Source: Agrobacterium leguminum (GTDB lineage: Bacteria; Pseudomonadota; Alphaproteobacteria; Rhizobiales; Rhizobiaceae). From it: a stretch of DNA of 64,000 nucleotides. The first letter of the stretch is position 1, and every line of letters starts with the position of its first letter. The stretch is taken from the NCBI RefSeq assembly GCF_015704895.1, contig NZ_JADQWB010000005.1:124001-188000 (forward strand), read 5' to 3'. A model generated the notes under the pieces. That model was not told the origin of the DNA, did no database searches, and worked only from the letters and a program-made list of their open reading frames with translations. A program made the translations under genes and the position numbers. Shown piece by piece: positions 8,765-16,544 of the stretch.

Positions 8765-9031
8765 ATGAACAAGGACATGGAAATGATGCTGAGAGGCTAC
8801 GGCCTCACCACCGCCCAGATATTTTATCGCCTGCCGGATCATCCGCTGGTTCTCCAGACCTATGTCTGGCAGGACTATGATCTTGCCCCGGATTTCCCTG
8901 AGATGCATGGCTTCCTCAAATTCTGGAAGGAAAAGCTCGACGGACCGCTGCATTCCGTCCGCTACGTGCACCGGCAGGTAATCTCGGCGCAGGAATGGCG
9001 CGCGCTCAAGGGGGAGTTCATCATCCACTGA
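8765..9031 (+). CDS. usg: Usg family protein
   Basis: This 88-residue protein matches the Usg family, named from the gene upstream of trpF in Caulobacter and found mainly in alphaproteobacteria. Family features seen are the GYGLTTAQIFYRLPDHP segment, QTYVWQDYDLAPDFPE, and the C-terminal GPLHSVRYVHRQ motif. Its molecular function is unknown to me. I chose ATG 8765 because GGGAACC lies upstream and the family starts at this point; an in-frame ATG at 8744 has no ribosome-binding site. Unlike Caulobacter it has no tryptophan gene beside it here. The 168-base gap before it is AT-rich and probably contains its promoter. Confidence 0.85.
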   Translation: MNKDMEMMLRGYGLTTAQIFYRLPDHPLVLQTYVWQDYDLAPDFPEMHGFLKFWKEKLDGPLHSVRYVHRQVISAQEWRALKGEFIIH

Positions 9032-9115
9032 GCCATCGCGCCACATAAACATTGCGCCCGTCCCCGATGCGGCTTACAGCAAACCTCAACTGAAGATGCT
9101 GACGGATAAGGCACG

Positions 9116-9940
9116 ATGACCAAGAACCAGAAAATCGACGAAGAGGCGCTTGCCGAGGCCTATAACCGCGCGCTCGCGCTTGAAAAAGCCGGCGATGTGG
9201 ACGCGGCGGTGAAGGCCTATGAAGAGGTTCTGGCCATCGATCCGGACGATCACGGCGGAGCGGCCGTTCGCATCGCCGCCATGGGCCGGGGCGAAACCCC
9301 GCCGAAGGCGCCCGACGCCTATGTCGAAACCCTGTTCGACCAGCATGCCGAAGCTTTCGAGGATATTCTTGTCGAACAGCTCGGTTACGCCGTACCGATG
9401 ATGGTGCGCCAGCGGTTGCAGACGCTGAACCTCGGCCCCTTCAAGCGCCTGCTCGATCTCGGCTGCGGCACCGGCCTCACCGGCGAGGCGCTGCGCGACA
9501 TGGCCGACGATATTACCGGCATCGACATTTCCGAAAACATGGTCGAAATCGCCCATGAGAAGGACCTCTACGAGACGCTCTACGTCGCCGAAGCCGAGGA
9601 TTTTCTCGAGGATAATGACGACGAGCCTTTCGACATCATCACCGCCACCGATGTGCTGCCCTATCTCGGCGCGCTGGAGCCGCTGTTTTTCGGCGCCGCC
9701 GAAAACCTCAATGCCGGCGGCCTGCTGATCTTCTCGTCGGAAACCCTGCCCGAAGAAACCCTGGCCGGACGTCCCTATATGGTCGGCCCGCATCAGCGTT
9801 TCGCCCATGCGGAAACCTATGTCCGCGAAAGACTGGCCGCGACCGGTTTCGAGGTTCTCGAGGTGACCGACATCAACGTGCGCATGCAGGACGGCAATCC
9901 GACGCCCGGCCATCTGGTGATTGCCAAGCTCAAGGGCTGA
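9116..9940 (+). CDS. TPR-containing SAM-dependent methyltransferase
   Basis: The 274-residue protein combines one or two N-terminal TPR-like helix pairs (residues 9-45, ALEKAGDVDAAVKAYEEVLAIDP) with a class I methyltransferase fold. SAM-binding motif I reads LLDLGCGTGLTGEAL (residues 112-126), followed by the acidic ITGIDISENMVEIA and a motif like ITATDVLPYLGAL. A C-terminal region (FAHAETYVRERLAATGFEVLEVTD) is typical of the fold. The methyl acceptor is unknown; some relatives are annotated as ubiquinone- or trehalose-type methyltransferases, but nothing here decides. It is apparently monocistronic. Confidence 0.85.
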   Translation: MTKNQKIDEEALAEAYNRALALEKAGDVDAAVKAYEEVLAIDPDDHGGAAVRIAAMGRGETPPKAPDAYVETLFDQHAEAFEDILVEQLGYAVPMMVRQRLQTLNLGPFKRLLDLGCGTGLTGEALRDMADDITGIDISENMVEIAHEKDLYETLYVAEAEDFLEDNDDEPFDIITATDVLPYLGALEPLFFGAAENLNAGGLLIFSSETLPEETLAGRPYMVGPHQRFAHAETYVRERLAATGFEVLEVTDINVRMQDGNPTPGHLVIAKLKG

Positions 9941-9977
9941 TGCCGCTTCGGCATTGTCGCAGACGTTGCCGCAGATT

Positions 9978-10102
9978 TCTTCTCCCCGCCGGGGAGAAGG
10001 TGGCCCAAAGGGTCGGATGAGGGGGCAAGCTCTCGGTCTATCTCTACCGTAGCCCCCTCATCCCGCTGCCGCGGACTTCTCCCCGGCGGGGAAAAGAAAC
10101 AA
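9978..10102. repeat. Palindromic intergenic element of a second family
   Basis: Two nearly identical small palindromes, CTTCTCCCCGCCGGGGAGAAG-like at 9979-9999 and its relative at 10076-10098, flank an inner 12-base inverted repeat GGATGAGGGGGC / GCCCCCTCATCC. The whole forms a cruciform-like unit. I recall similar units scattered in rhizobial genomes, but I cannot name the family with certainty. Confidence 0.6.
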
Positions 10103-10198
10103 GCGGGACATGCTCGCCCTACGTTTAAGGAACATTGCTGAATCAACCTCTCAGCAACACCCGCCAGCGGGTTGAAGAGACTCACCTTTCCGGCCCGC

Positions 10199-11164
10199 TC
10201 AGCTCGCCTTCGGCCGCCAGACGATATCCGCCACGTTGAGTTTCTTCGGCACGATCTTCAGATCGTAGAACTCATCCGCAAGCGCCTGCTGATAGGCGAT
10301 GGCCTCATCCGGAACCAGCGAAACCCGCCCGAGATCGGCGCCCGGCCGCGTCAGCGAGACCTTGGTGACATCCTCGGGAACGCCGGTGATCGACGCCAGC
10401 GACTTTGCCGTTGCATCGATATTGGCCTGCGCCTTCGCACCCACATTCGCCAGTTCCTTGAGGATCAGCGGTACTAGATCGGGATTGGTCTCCACGAAAT
10501 CGCCATTGGCAAGGAAATAGCTCCACGGATCGACGATGCCTTCGGTGGTCGAGAGAACCCGCGTCGTCGGCTCTTTTTCCGCCACGGCGAAATAAGGATC
10601 CCAGATCGACCAGGCATCGATGCTGCCGCTGCGGAAGGCGGCGGCCGCATCCGGCGGGGCAAGATCGACCGGCGTAATGTCGTTCAAGGTCAAACCAGCC
10701 TTTCGCAACGCCTTGACGGTGACATTATGGGCGCTGGAGCCGCGCTTGAAGGCGACCTTCCTGCCTTTCAGGTCTTCCAGCGTCTTCAGCGGCGAATCCT
10801 TCTGCACAAGGATGGCCGATCCGCCGGCCGCCGCTTTGTAAGTGCCCACATAACGCAGATTGCCACCCGCAGCCTGCGCGAAAAGCGGTGGCACATCGCC
10901 GGTCGGGCCGATATCCAGCGCACCAGCACCCAGCGCTTCGAGAAGCGGCGGCCCGGAGGAGAATTCCGACCATTTGACCTCGATGCCGCGATCCTTCAGC
11001 AACGCTTCGAGCGCGCCCTGGCTTTTCGCGAGCGCTATCACGCCATTCTTCTGCCAGCCAATCCGCAATGTGGCGGTTGCGGCACTTGCCCGCCGGATAT
11101 GCGGCAGAAACACCGCCCCGGTCGCACCTGCAATCAGTCCCAATGTTCCGCGTCGTGTAAGCAT
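10199..11164 (-). CDS. Aliphatic sulfonate / taurine-type ABC binding protein (SsuA-like)
   Basis: The 321-residue periplasmic protein has a twin-arginine-like leader (LTRRGTLGLIAGATG) cut near ASAA, residue 29. The mature part begins LRIGWQKNG and includes FSSGPPLLEALGAGALDIG, LVQKDSPLKTLEDLKGRKVAF, GSSAHN and DAAAAFRSGSIDAWSIWDPY, the pattern of SsuA/NMT1-like sulfonate-binding proteins. The start at 11164 is supported by GAGGG eight bases upstream and the leader beginning there; an extended frame to 11284 lacks these. No SsuB or SsuC gene is adjacent, so partners must lie elsewhere. The ligand is probably an organosulfonate but is inferred only from family. Confidence 0.85.
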   Translation of the reverse strand: MLTRRGTLGLIAGATGAVFLPHIRRASAATATLRIGWQKNGVIALAKSQGALEALLKDRGIEVKWSEFSSGPPLLEALGAGALDIGPTGDVPPLFAQAAGGNLRYVGTYKAAAGGSAILVQKDSPLKTLEDLKGRKVAFKRGSSAHNVTVKALRKAGLTLNDITPVDLAPPDAAAAFRSGSIDAWSIWDPYFAVAEKEPTTRVLSTTEGIVDPWSYFLANGDFVETNPDLVPLILKELANVGAKAQANIDATAKSLASITGVPEDVTKVSLTRPGADLGRVSLVPDEAIAYQQALADEFYDLKIVPKKLNVADIVWRPKAS

Positions 11165-11389
11165 ATGGATATCCCTCGCTATTCCATCCTTCGACAGCAA
11201 AAGCGTAGATATTCGAGAGATTTTATCAAAATCGCAGTTTGCGCAGAGACAGCGCCGGGAGAATTGAATGTGCGAATTTGCCACGATGGGCGGAATAGAA
11301 TTGTCGTGCCCAGGCGGCGGCTACCGGATGGACCTTCCGGCTGGGTCAGCCCTTGGCCGGCCAGATCGACGGGAAAAACAGCCCGCAAA

Positions 11390-11425
11390 TAAAAATGCCC
11401 TCCCCGGCAACCGGAAAGGGCATTG
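11390..11425 (-). terminator. Intrinsic terminator after the Lrp/AsnC gene
   Basis: The minus-strand sequence forms AATGCCC...GGGCATT with a GC-rich centre and continues into TTTTTATTT. It is 25 bases past the stop of the Lrp/AsnC gene. Confidence 0.8.
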
Positions 11426-11449
11426 GTCGAAAAACTGACCGGCGGCGGA

Positions 11450-11938
11450 TCACTCCTCGCCGGATTTCGGATTGTCCAGCAGCATGTAGTCGAGCGGCAG
11501 CTCGGTCGTATATTTGATCTGCTCCATCGCGAAGGCGGAGGACACGTCGCGAATTTCGATCTTGGCGATCATGCGCTTGTAGAAGGCGTCATAGGCCGCA
11601 ATATCGGGCACGACGACGCGCAGCAGATAATCGACATCGCCGCTCATGCGGTAAAATTCGACGACTTCCGGAAACTCGGAAACCACCTCGGAGAAACGCT
11701 TCAGCCATTCGATGGAATGGGAGGCGGTGCGGATGGAGACGAAAACCGTGACCTTGGTGTTGACCTTGACCGGATCGAGCAGCGCCACGCGCCGGCGAAT
11801 AACGCCGTCTTCCTCCATCTTCTGGATACGCCGCCAACAGGGCGTCGTGGAAAGGCCGACCTTTTTCGCCAGATCGGCAACGGCCAGCGTGGAATCCTCT
11901 TGCAGAATGCGCAAAATCTTACGGTCTAGGCGATCCAA
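11450..11938 (-). CDS. Lrp/AsnC family transcriptional regulator
   Basis: This 162-residue DNA-binding protein is a typical feast/famine regulator. The N-terminal winged helix-turn-helix covers residues 1-60 (MDRLDRKILRILQEDSTLAV, then DLAKKVGLSTTPCWRRIQKM), where the TPCWRR recognition helix is classic Lrp. The RAM ligand-binding domain follows (VTVFVSIRT, EVVEFYRMSGDVDYLLRVVV, DYDAFYKR-like). Such proteins sense amino acids and form octamers. No divergent target gene is adjacent: both flanking genes run the same way, so its regulon cannot be read from context, though autoregulation via the AT-rich stretch at 11940-12005 is likely. Confidence 0.93.
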   Translation of the reverse strand: MDRLDRKILRILQEDSTLAVADLAKKVGLSTTPCWRRIQKMEEDGVIRRRVALLDPVKVNTKVTVFVSIRTASHSIEWLKRFSEVVSEFPEVVEFYRMSGDVDYLLRVVVPDIAAYDAFYKRMIAKIEIRDVSSAFAMEQIKYTTELPLDYMLLDNPKSGEE

Positions 11939-12008
11939 TGCGTCTATCCTCCTGAATTAATTTCCTTTCAATACACTAATTTTTGCAGAAAAACAGAAAA
12001 TTGTTTCA

Positions 12009-12653
12009 CTAAAGTCGCATTTCCACATGTTGTCGCAGAACCGGCAGCAGTTCCTCCGCGAACCATGGGTTCTTTTTCAGCCAGCCGGTATTGCGCCAGC
12101 TTGGATGCGGCAGGGGAAAAATGCCGGGGCCGGAATTGGCATGGAGAAAGCCGCGCCAGTCCTGCACCGTTTCCGTCATCGTCTTGCGCCGCCTTTCACC
12201 CAGGTGAAAAGCCTGTGCATATTGGCCGATGGCGAGGATCAGCTCCACCTGCGGCATCGCCATTATTACCCGCTCACGCCATTGCGGCGCGCATTCGCGC
12301 CGAGGCGGCAGGTCGCTGCCCTTGTCGTCATAACCGGGAAAACAGAAACCCATGGGCACGATGGCGAAACGATCCGGATCGTAGAATGTTTGTCGGTCGA
12401 CGTTCAGCCATTGCCGCAGCCGGTCGCCCGAGGCATCGTTGAACGGCAGCCCCGTTTCATGCACGCGAAGCCCCGGGGCCTGCCCGGCAATCAGGATGCG
12501 CGCCTTGGTCGACATGACGACCACCGGCCGGGGTTCGTGCGGCAGGCGATCGGCCATTCCCCTGAGCGGCTTGTCGCGACAGAGACGACAGCCGGCGATT
12601 TCGCCGCGCAACCCGTCCAGCCCGTCATCATGCACCGGCGCTAACTCAACCAT
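12009..12653 (-). CDS. Uracil-DNA glycosylase family protein
   Basis: The 214-residue protein shows the UDG-superfamily signature GQAPGLRVHETGLPFNDASG near residues 60-79 and the C-terminal PLPHPSWRN motif that carries the base-flipping loop His. A CRLC pair near residue 22 resembles part of the iron-sulfur cysteines of family 4 enzymes, but the second pair is not evident, so a cluster is doubtful. It would excise deaminated bases from DNA. The GTG/ATG choice is simple: ATG 12651-12653 follows GGGGTGGG and homology begins there. It overlaps the upstream nuclease gene by 8 bases, implying co-translation. Substrate preference is not known. Confidence 0.8.
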   Translation of the reverse strand: MVELAPVHDDGLDGLRGEIAGCRLCRDKPLRGMADRLPHEPRPVVVMSTKARILIAGQAPGLRVHETGLPFNDASGDRLRQWLNVDRQTFYDPDRFAIVPMGFCFPGYDDKGSDLPPRRECAPQWRERVIMAMPQVELILAIGQYAQAFHLGERRRKTMTETVQDWRGFLHANSGPGIFPLPHPSWRNTGWLKKNPWFAEELLPVLRQHVEMRL

Positions 12654-13239
12654 GATCCCACCCCAGAAGATGACGGACAATGGTGAGGAAACCCGCAGCC
12701 GGCGTTTCCAGATCCGCGGCACGGTGTTCCCGCCGCCATTGCGACGGTTTCTCGAATTCTCCCGCCCAGATGCCCAGTGCCTGCCTGCGCGCCGCCGCCT
12801 GCTCGCTGGAGAACTGGAAATAACCGGATGCGACGGCAAAACCCGCCGACACCATTTCCGATGAGACATCCCTGCCGCCGGCGGAACAATAAACCAGCAG
12901 CCGCCCGTAACGGTCTCTGGAACTGCCGGAACAGGAGAACTCCTCAGCCCCGGCCAGCCTTTGCAGAACACGACGCGCTTCCTCGCCGCACGGCCAGCTT
13001 TCGCTGCCGCGCAGACATGTCTGCGCAAGCTCCGGCGCATCGATGCCAAGCAGCCGGAAACGTTCCTCACCCTTCGACAGCGTATCGCCATCGATCACGA
13101 AGAAGCGGCCGCTATAGGTTTCGCTGTTGATCTGGTCGAGCTTGGCCGCGATCAGAATACCGAGAAAAACCGTGGCGAGAAAAAGCCCGCCATCGCGAAA
13201 TGCCGAAAACCGCCTGCCCTTGCCTCCATTTCGTCTCAT
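12646..13239 (-). CDS. Membrane-anchored thermonuclease-like (SNase) protein
   Basis: A 197-residue protein with one N-terminal hydrophobic segment (GGLFLATVFLGILIAAKL, about residues 18-35) acting as a membrane anchor or signal. It is followed by a staphylococcal nuclease fold: VIDGDTL, the RFRLLGIDAPEL segment and RDRYGRLLVY carry the Asp, Arg and Glu/Arg catalytic set expected of Ca-dependent nucleases, although the usual catalytic Glu should be checked. Extra cysteines (QTCLRG, WPCGEE) suggest a periplasmic disulfide. ATG 13237-13239 follows AAGGG. The gene overlaps the glycosylase by 8 bases, forming a two-gene unit. Confidence 0.82.
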   Translation of the reverse strand: MRRNGGKGRRFSAFRDGGLFLATVFLGILIAAKLDQINSETYSGRFFVIDGDTLSKGEERFRLLGIDAPELAQTCLRGSESWPCGEEARRVLQRLAGAEEFSCSGSSRDRYGRLLVYCSAGGRDVSSEMVSAGFAVASGYFQFSSEQAAARRQALGIWAGEFEKPSQWRREHRAADLETPAAGFLTIVRHLLGWDHG

Positions 13240-13326
13240 GTAACAACAAACCCTTGTCAGAAATGGCAAACAAATCCTTTCACGGCAGCATCTTCTTAAG
13301 ATTTTGCGCGTAGTCTGCAAGGGTTC

Positions 13327-14883
13327 ATGTCACCCTGCGTTGTAACAATGAGTAAAAGCGTCAGCACGTCCACCGACAAGATCATCGTCGACCGGTCGAA
13401 AAAGCACCGCAACAAGGCGGTCTTCGACACGGTGAAGACGACGCGTGAACGCCTGCAGCAGGGGGCCGGCGCAAGCGACGCCTATGAACGCGAAATGCTG
13501 ACCATGCACATTGCCGAAACCCTGCAGGGCGCGATGATCATGCCGCTTTTCATCCTGCTCGCCTCCATCATCGGCCTTTATATCACCCGCGACATCAGCC
13601 TGATCATCTGGTCGCTGATTGCGCTGAGCTTCCACGCCTTTTCCCTGCTCTTGGCCAAGCGGGCGGCAAAACAGGAAATCACGGCCGACAATCTTCAGCA
13701 CTGGAAAAGTCTCTTCCTCGGCATGCAGATCCTCATCGGCTGCGCCTGGGCAATGTTTGCGCTGGCCGAACCGGTGCGCAACGACCCGACGCTCGTGCTT
13801 TTCTTCAAGGGCTCGACGCTGCTGATCGCGCTTTCGCTCACCGCCATGGCCAATTTCATGCTGCGGCGCGCGACCTTCATGACCTTTTTGCCGGTGCTGG
13901 CGGCTCTCTGCATGACCTCGGCCATTTCGCGCAATCCTTTCGATGTCGGTCTCGCGCTGATGTTCGGCATGGCCATCCTCTTCTGTCATCGCATCACCAG
14001 CCGCCTTTACCAGACCAGCATCAAGCTCCTCTCCTCGCAGACGGAAAAGGACGACCTGATCGCCGAACTCGAAGTCGCGAACTCGGTTTCGGACGAGGCG
14101 CGGCGCCGCGCGGAAGAAGCCAATCTGGCGAAATCACGCTTTCTCGCCTCCATGTCGCACGAGCTCAGAACGCCACTCAACGCCATTCTCGGTTTCTCCG
14201 AGGTCATGTCATCAGAGGTGCTCGGCCCGCTCAACAATCCGCTCTACAAGGAATATTCCGGCGATATCCATCGCTCCGGCCAGCATCTGCTTGATCTCAT
14301 CAACGAAATCCTCGACCTGTCGCGCATCGAGGCCGGCCGCTACGACCTGAACGAAGAAGCGATCTCGATGCTGGAAATCGCCGAGGACTGCATCGGCATG
14401 ATCCAGCTTCGCGCCCGCGCCAAGAACATCAAAATCTCCCAGCAGTTCGAAAACAGCCTGCCGCAGGTCTGGGCCGATGAGAAATCCATCCGCCAGGTCA
14501 TCCTCAACCTGCTGTCCAACGCCGTGAAATTCACGCCGCAGGGCGGCGAAATCCTCGTGAAAGCCGGCTGGACGGCAGGCGGCGGCCAATATGTCTCGAT
14601 CAGGGATAACGGTCCCGGCATTCCGGAAGATGAAATTCCCGTGGTGCTGTCCGCCTTCGGTCAGGGATCGATCGCGATCAAGAGCGCCGAACAGGGAACC
14701 GGCCTTGGCCTGCCCATCGTTCAGGCCATTCTCGCCAAGCATGACGGCCAGTTTATCCTGAAATCGAAATTGCGCGAGGGCACCGAAGGCATCGCCATCC
14801 TGCCAGCCAAACGCGTGCTGCAAAGCCTGCCGGCCGTGGAAGAAACCCACGCCATCCAGCCGCGCCGCCGGTCCTTCGCTTAG
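13327..14883 (+). CDS. PleC/DivJ/PdhS-type sensor histidine kinase (candidate PdhS2)
   Basis: The 518-residue kinase has about six N-terminal transmembrane segments (roughly residues 71-88, 92-110, 131-147, 163-176, 185-200, 206-221), a short coiled coil, and a HisKA domain with H278 in ASMSHELRTPLNAILGF. The following LGPL...YKEY..DIHRSGQHLLDLINEILDLSRIEAG is the pattern shared by PleC, DivJ and PdhS kinases that act on DivK and set polarity and cell-cycle progression through CtrA. The ATPase domain shows NLLSNAVKFT, DNGPGIP and GTGLGLPI. No response regulator is adjacent. From remembered gene order near recA in A. fabrum C58 this may be PdhS2, but that is memory, not evidence in the bases. 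Start is uncertain between 13327 and 13348. Confidence 0.85.
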   Translation: MSPCVVTMSKSVSTSTDKIIVDRSKKHRNKAVFDTVKTTRERLQQGAGASDAYEREMLTMHIAETLQGAMIMPLFILLASIIGLYITRDISLIIWSLIALSFHAFSLLLAKRAAKQEITADNLQHWKSLFLGMQILIGCAWAMFALAEPVRNDPTLVLFFKGSTLLIALSLTAMANFMLRRATFMTFLPVLAALCMTSAISRNPFDVGLALMFGMAILFCHRITSRLYQTSIKLLSSQTEKDDLIAELEVANSVSDEARRRAEEANLAKSRFLASMSHELRTPLNAILGFSEVMSSEVLGPLNNPLYKEYSGDIHRSGQHLLDLINEILDLSRIEAGRYDLNEEAISMLEIAEDCIGMIQLRARAKNIKISQQFENSLPQVWADEKSIRQVILNLLSNAVKFTPQGGEILVKAGWTAGGGQYVSIRDNGPGIPEDEIPVVLSAFGQGSIAIKSAEQGTGLGLPIVQAILAKHDGQFILKSKLREGTEGIAILPAKRVLQSLPAVEETHAIQPRRRSFA

Positions 14884-14932
14884 GGCATTTCCAGGAAAAG
14901 TGGCCCCCGGTTTTCCGTCCGGAAATGCCTTG
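14883..14932. repeat. Short palindromic element / possible terminator
   Basis: GGGCATTTCC...AGGAAAA and TTTTCCG...GGAAATGCC form two nested inverted repeats right after the kinase stop codon. I recall this short palindrome being common in rhizobial intergenic regions. It lies between two convergent genes, so it may also stop transcription. Confidence 0.6.
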
Positions 14933-14944
14933 AGGCTAACAACT

Positions 14945-15349
14945 TCAGAAGAACAGCGTCGTTACCAGCGAATACAGCACGAAAAATCCGTTCGCCATCA
15001 ACAGGCAGAAGACGGCGAAAGAGCCGAGGTCCTTGGCGTGCCGCCCGACCGAGGAGATTTCCGGTGAAATGCGATCCACCAACTCTTCGATGGCGGTATT
15101 GAGCGCTTCCACCGAAAACAGCAACAGCATCAGCACCGTAAAGACGAGAAGATGGGCAAAGGGTGCGCTGACGAGCAGAAGCAGGGCAAGCCCGACGCCG
15201 AAGGCGAGAACCTCATGCCGGAACGCCGCTTCCTGCCACAGCCGTCCAAGCCCCTGCACGGAATAGCGCGCGGCGGCAAAAAGATGCCGCCAGCCTGTTT
15301 CCTTGCGGAAGGCGGGTTCCGGTTGCTTCTTTTGCGGCGTCACGTCCAT
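14945..15349 (-). CDS. dgkA: Diacylglycerol kinase (prokaryotic DgkA)
   Basis: The 134-residue integral membrane enzyme phosphorylates diacylglycerol to phosphatidic acid, recycling the diacylglycerol left by glucan or lipid modification. Three hydrophobic segments (near 41-58, 63-78 and 110-130) and the family motif EALNTAIEELVDRIS with catalytic Glu residues are visible, as is RHAKDLGSFAVF. ATG 15349 follows GAGG with 7-base spacing; a TTG at 15361 in frame would overlap the cobT stop. The gene follows cobT by 8 bases on the same strand, so it is probably in that operon although functionally unrelated. Confidence 0.93.
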   Translation of the reverse strand: MDVTPQKKQPEPAFRKETGWRHLFAAARYSVQGLGRLWQEAAFRHEVLAFGVGLALLLLVSAPFAHLLVFTVLMLLLFSVEALNTAIEELVDRISPEISSVGRHAKDLGSFAVFCLLMANGFFVLYSLVTTLFF

Positions 15350-15357
15350 CTTCGGCC

Positions 15358-16392
15358 TCAATGGTCGGTGCGGGAGCTGATGCGGGTGTCCACACCCGCC
15401 GCTTCGAATGTCGCCATGCCGGAATGGCAGGCAGCGGCGGCCTTGACGATGCCGGCGGCAAGCGCTGCCCCCGTGCCTTCGCCGAGACGCATGCCAAGCG
15501 CCAGAAGCGGCGTCTTGCCGAGCTTTTCGATGGCGGCCAGATGGCCCGGCTCACCCGAGACATGGCCGATCAGGCAATGGTCGAGCGCCGCAGGATTGGC
15601 AGCCTTGAGGAGAGCGGCGGCAGCCGTCGCCACATAACCGTCGATCAGCACGGGAATGCGCTGCACACGGGCGGCAAGGATGGCGCCGGCAATCGCTGCG
15701 ATTTCGCGTCCGCCGAGACGGCGCATGATCTCCAGCGGATCGGACAGATGATCCTTGTGGAACTCCACCGCAGCCTTCACCGCCGCGATCTTGCGGGCCA
15801 TGACCTCCCCTTCCGAGCCGGTGCCCGGACCGGTCCATTCTTCCGCCGTGCCGCCATAAAGCGCGAGATTGATCGCCGCCGCGATCGTGGTGTTGCCGAT
15901 GCCCATTTCGCCGACGCAGAGAAGATCGGTGCCGCCGGCAATCGCCTCCATGCCGAAGGCCATGGTGGCGGCGCAGTCGCGCTCAGAAAGCGCCGGCTCG
16001 CAGGTGATGTCGCCGGTCGGGTAATCGAGCGCCAGATCGAAGATCTTCAGGCCAAGATCGTTTGCAACGCAGATCTGGTTGATCGCCGCACCGCCTGCCG
16101 CGAAATTTTCCACCATCTGCTGGGTCACGGATGTCGGATAGGGCGTAACGCCGTGCCGGGTGACGCCATGATTGCCGGCGAAGATCGCCACCAGCGGGCG
16201 GGTGACGGCCGGAGAACGGCCGGACCAGGCAGCCAGCCACATGGCGATTTCTTCGAGACGTCCGAGCGAACCGGCGGGCTTGGTCAGCTGCGCATTGCGC
16301 TCCTTGGCGGCCACAAGCGCGTGCGTATCCGGGCCGGGAAGCTCGCGCAGCAGCGCGCGGAAATCGTCGAAGGGCAATCCGCTCATGCTCAT
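15358..16392 (-). CDS. cobT: Nicotinate-nucleotide--dimethylbenzimidazole phosphoribosyltransferase
   Basis: CobT activates dimethylbenzimidazole to alpha-ribazole 5'-phosphate using nicotinate mononucleotide, for the lower ligand of cobalamin. The 344-residue protein shows KPAGSLGRLEEIA near the N-terminus, FAGNHGVTRHGVTPYP, GEMGIGNTTIAAAI, and GHVSGEPGHLAAIEKLG; the C-terminal RLGEGTGAALAAGIV includes the catalytic Glu near residue 315. It diverges from cobS, which uses its dephosphorylated product, and precedes dgkA. I do not see a cobalamin riboswitch in the 152-base space between cobT and cobS. Confidence 0.96.
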   Translation of the reverse strand: MSMSGLPFDDFRALLRELPGPDTHALVAAKERNAQLTKPAGSLGRLEEIAMWLAAWSGRSPAVTRPLVAIFAGNHGVTRHGVTPYPTSVTQQMVENFAAGGAAINQICVANDLGLKIFDLALDYPTGDITCEPALSERDCAATMAFGMEAIAGGTDLLCVGEMGIGNTTIAAAINLALYGGTAEEWTGPGTGSEGEVMARKIAAVKAAVEFHKDHLSDPLEIMRRLGGREIAAIAGAILAARVQRIPVLIDGYVATAAAALLKAANPAALDHCLIGHVSGEPGHLAAIEKLGKTPLLALGMRLGEGTGAALAAGIVKAAAACHSGMATFEAAGVDTRISSRTDH

Positions 16393-16544
16393 GATATCTG
16401 TCTCTCTCGTCGTCGGGTTGGCTGTCGCATCGGCTCATGCGTCCGGAACTTGTGTTTTCCGGCAAATCGGTCTTTGTTGCGCCTCTCATAATCGCGGATG
16501 CGCCGCGGAACAACCGGAAATGCAGCGACTGCAACGGAGAGAGC

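Noticed and set aside
8557-8880. A 107-codon plus-strand frame spanning the end of the permease and the usg start
   Set aside because: It overlaps two well-supported genes in another frame and has no ribosome-binding site or recognisable content.
16393-16544. Possible cobalamin riboswitch between cobT and cobS
   Set aside because: I could not find the conserved B12-box or the expected multi-stem structure in the 152 bases.
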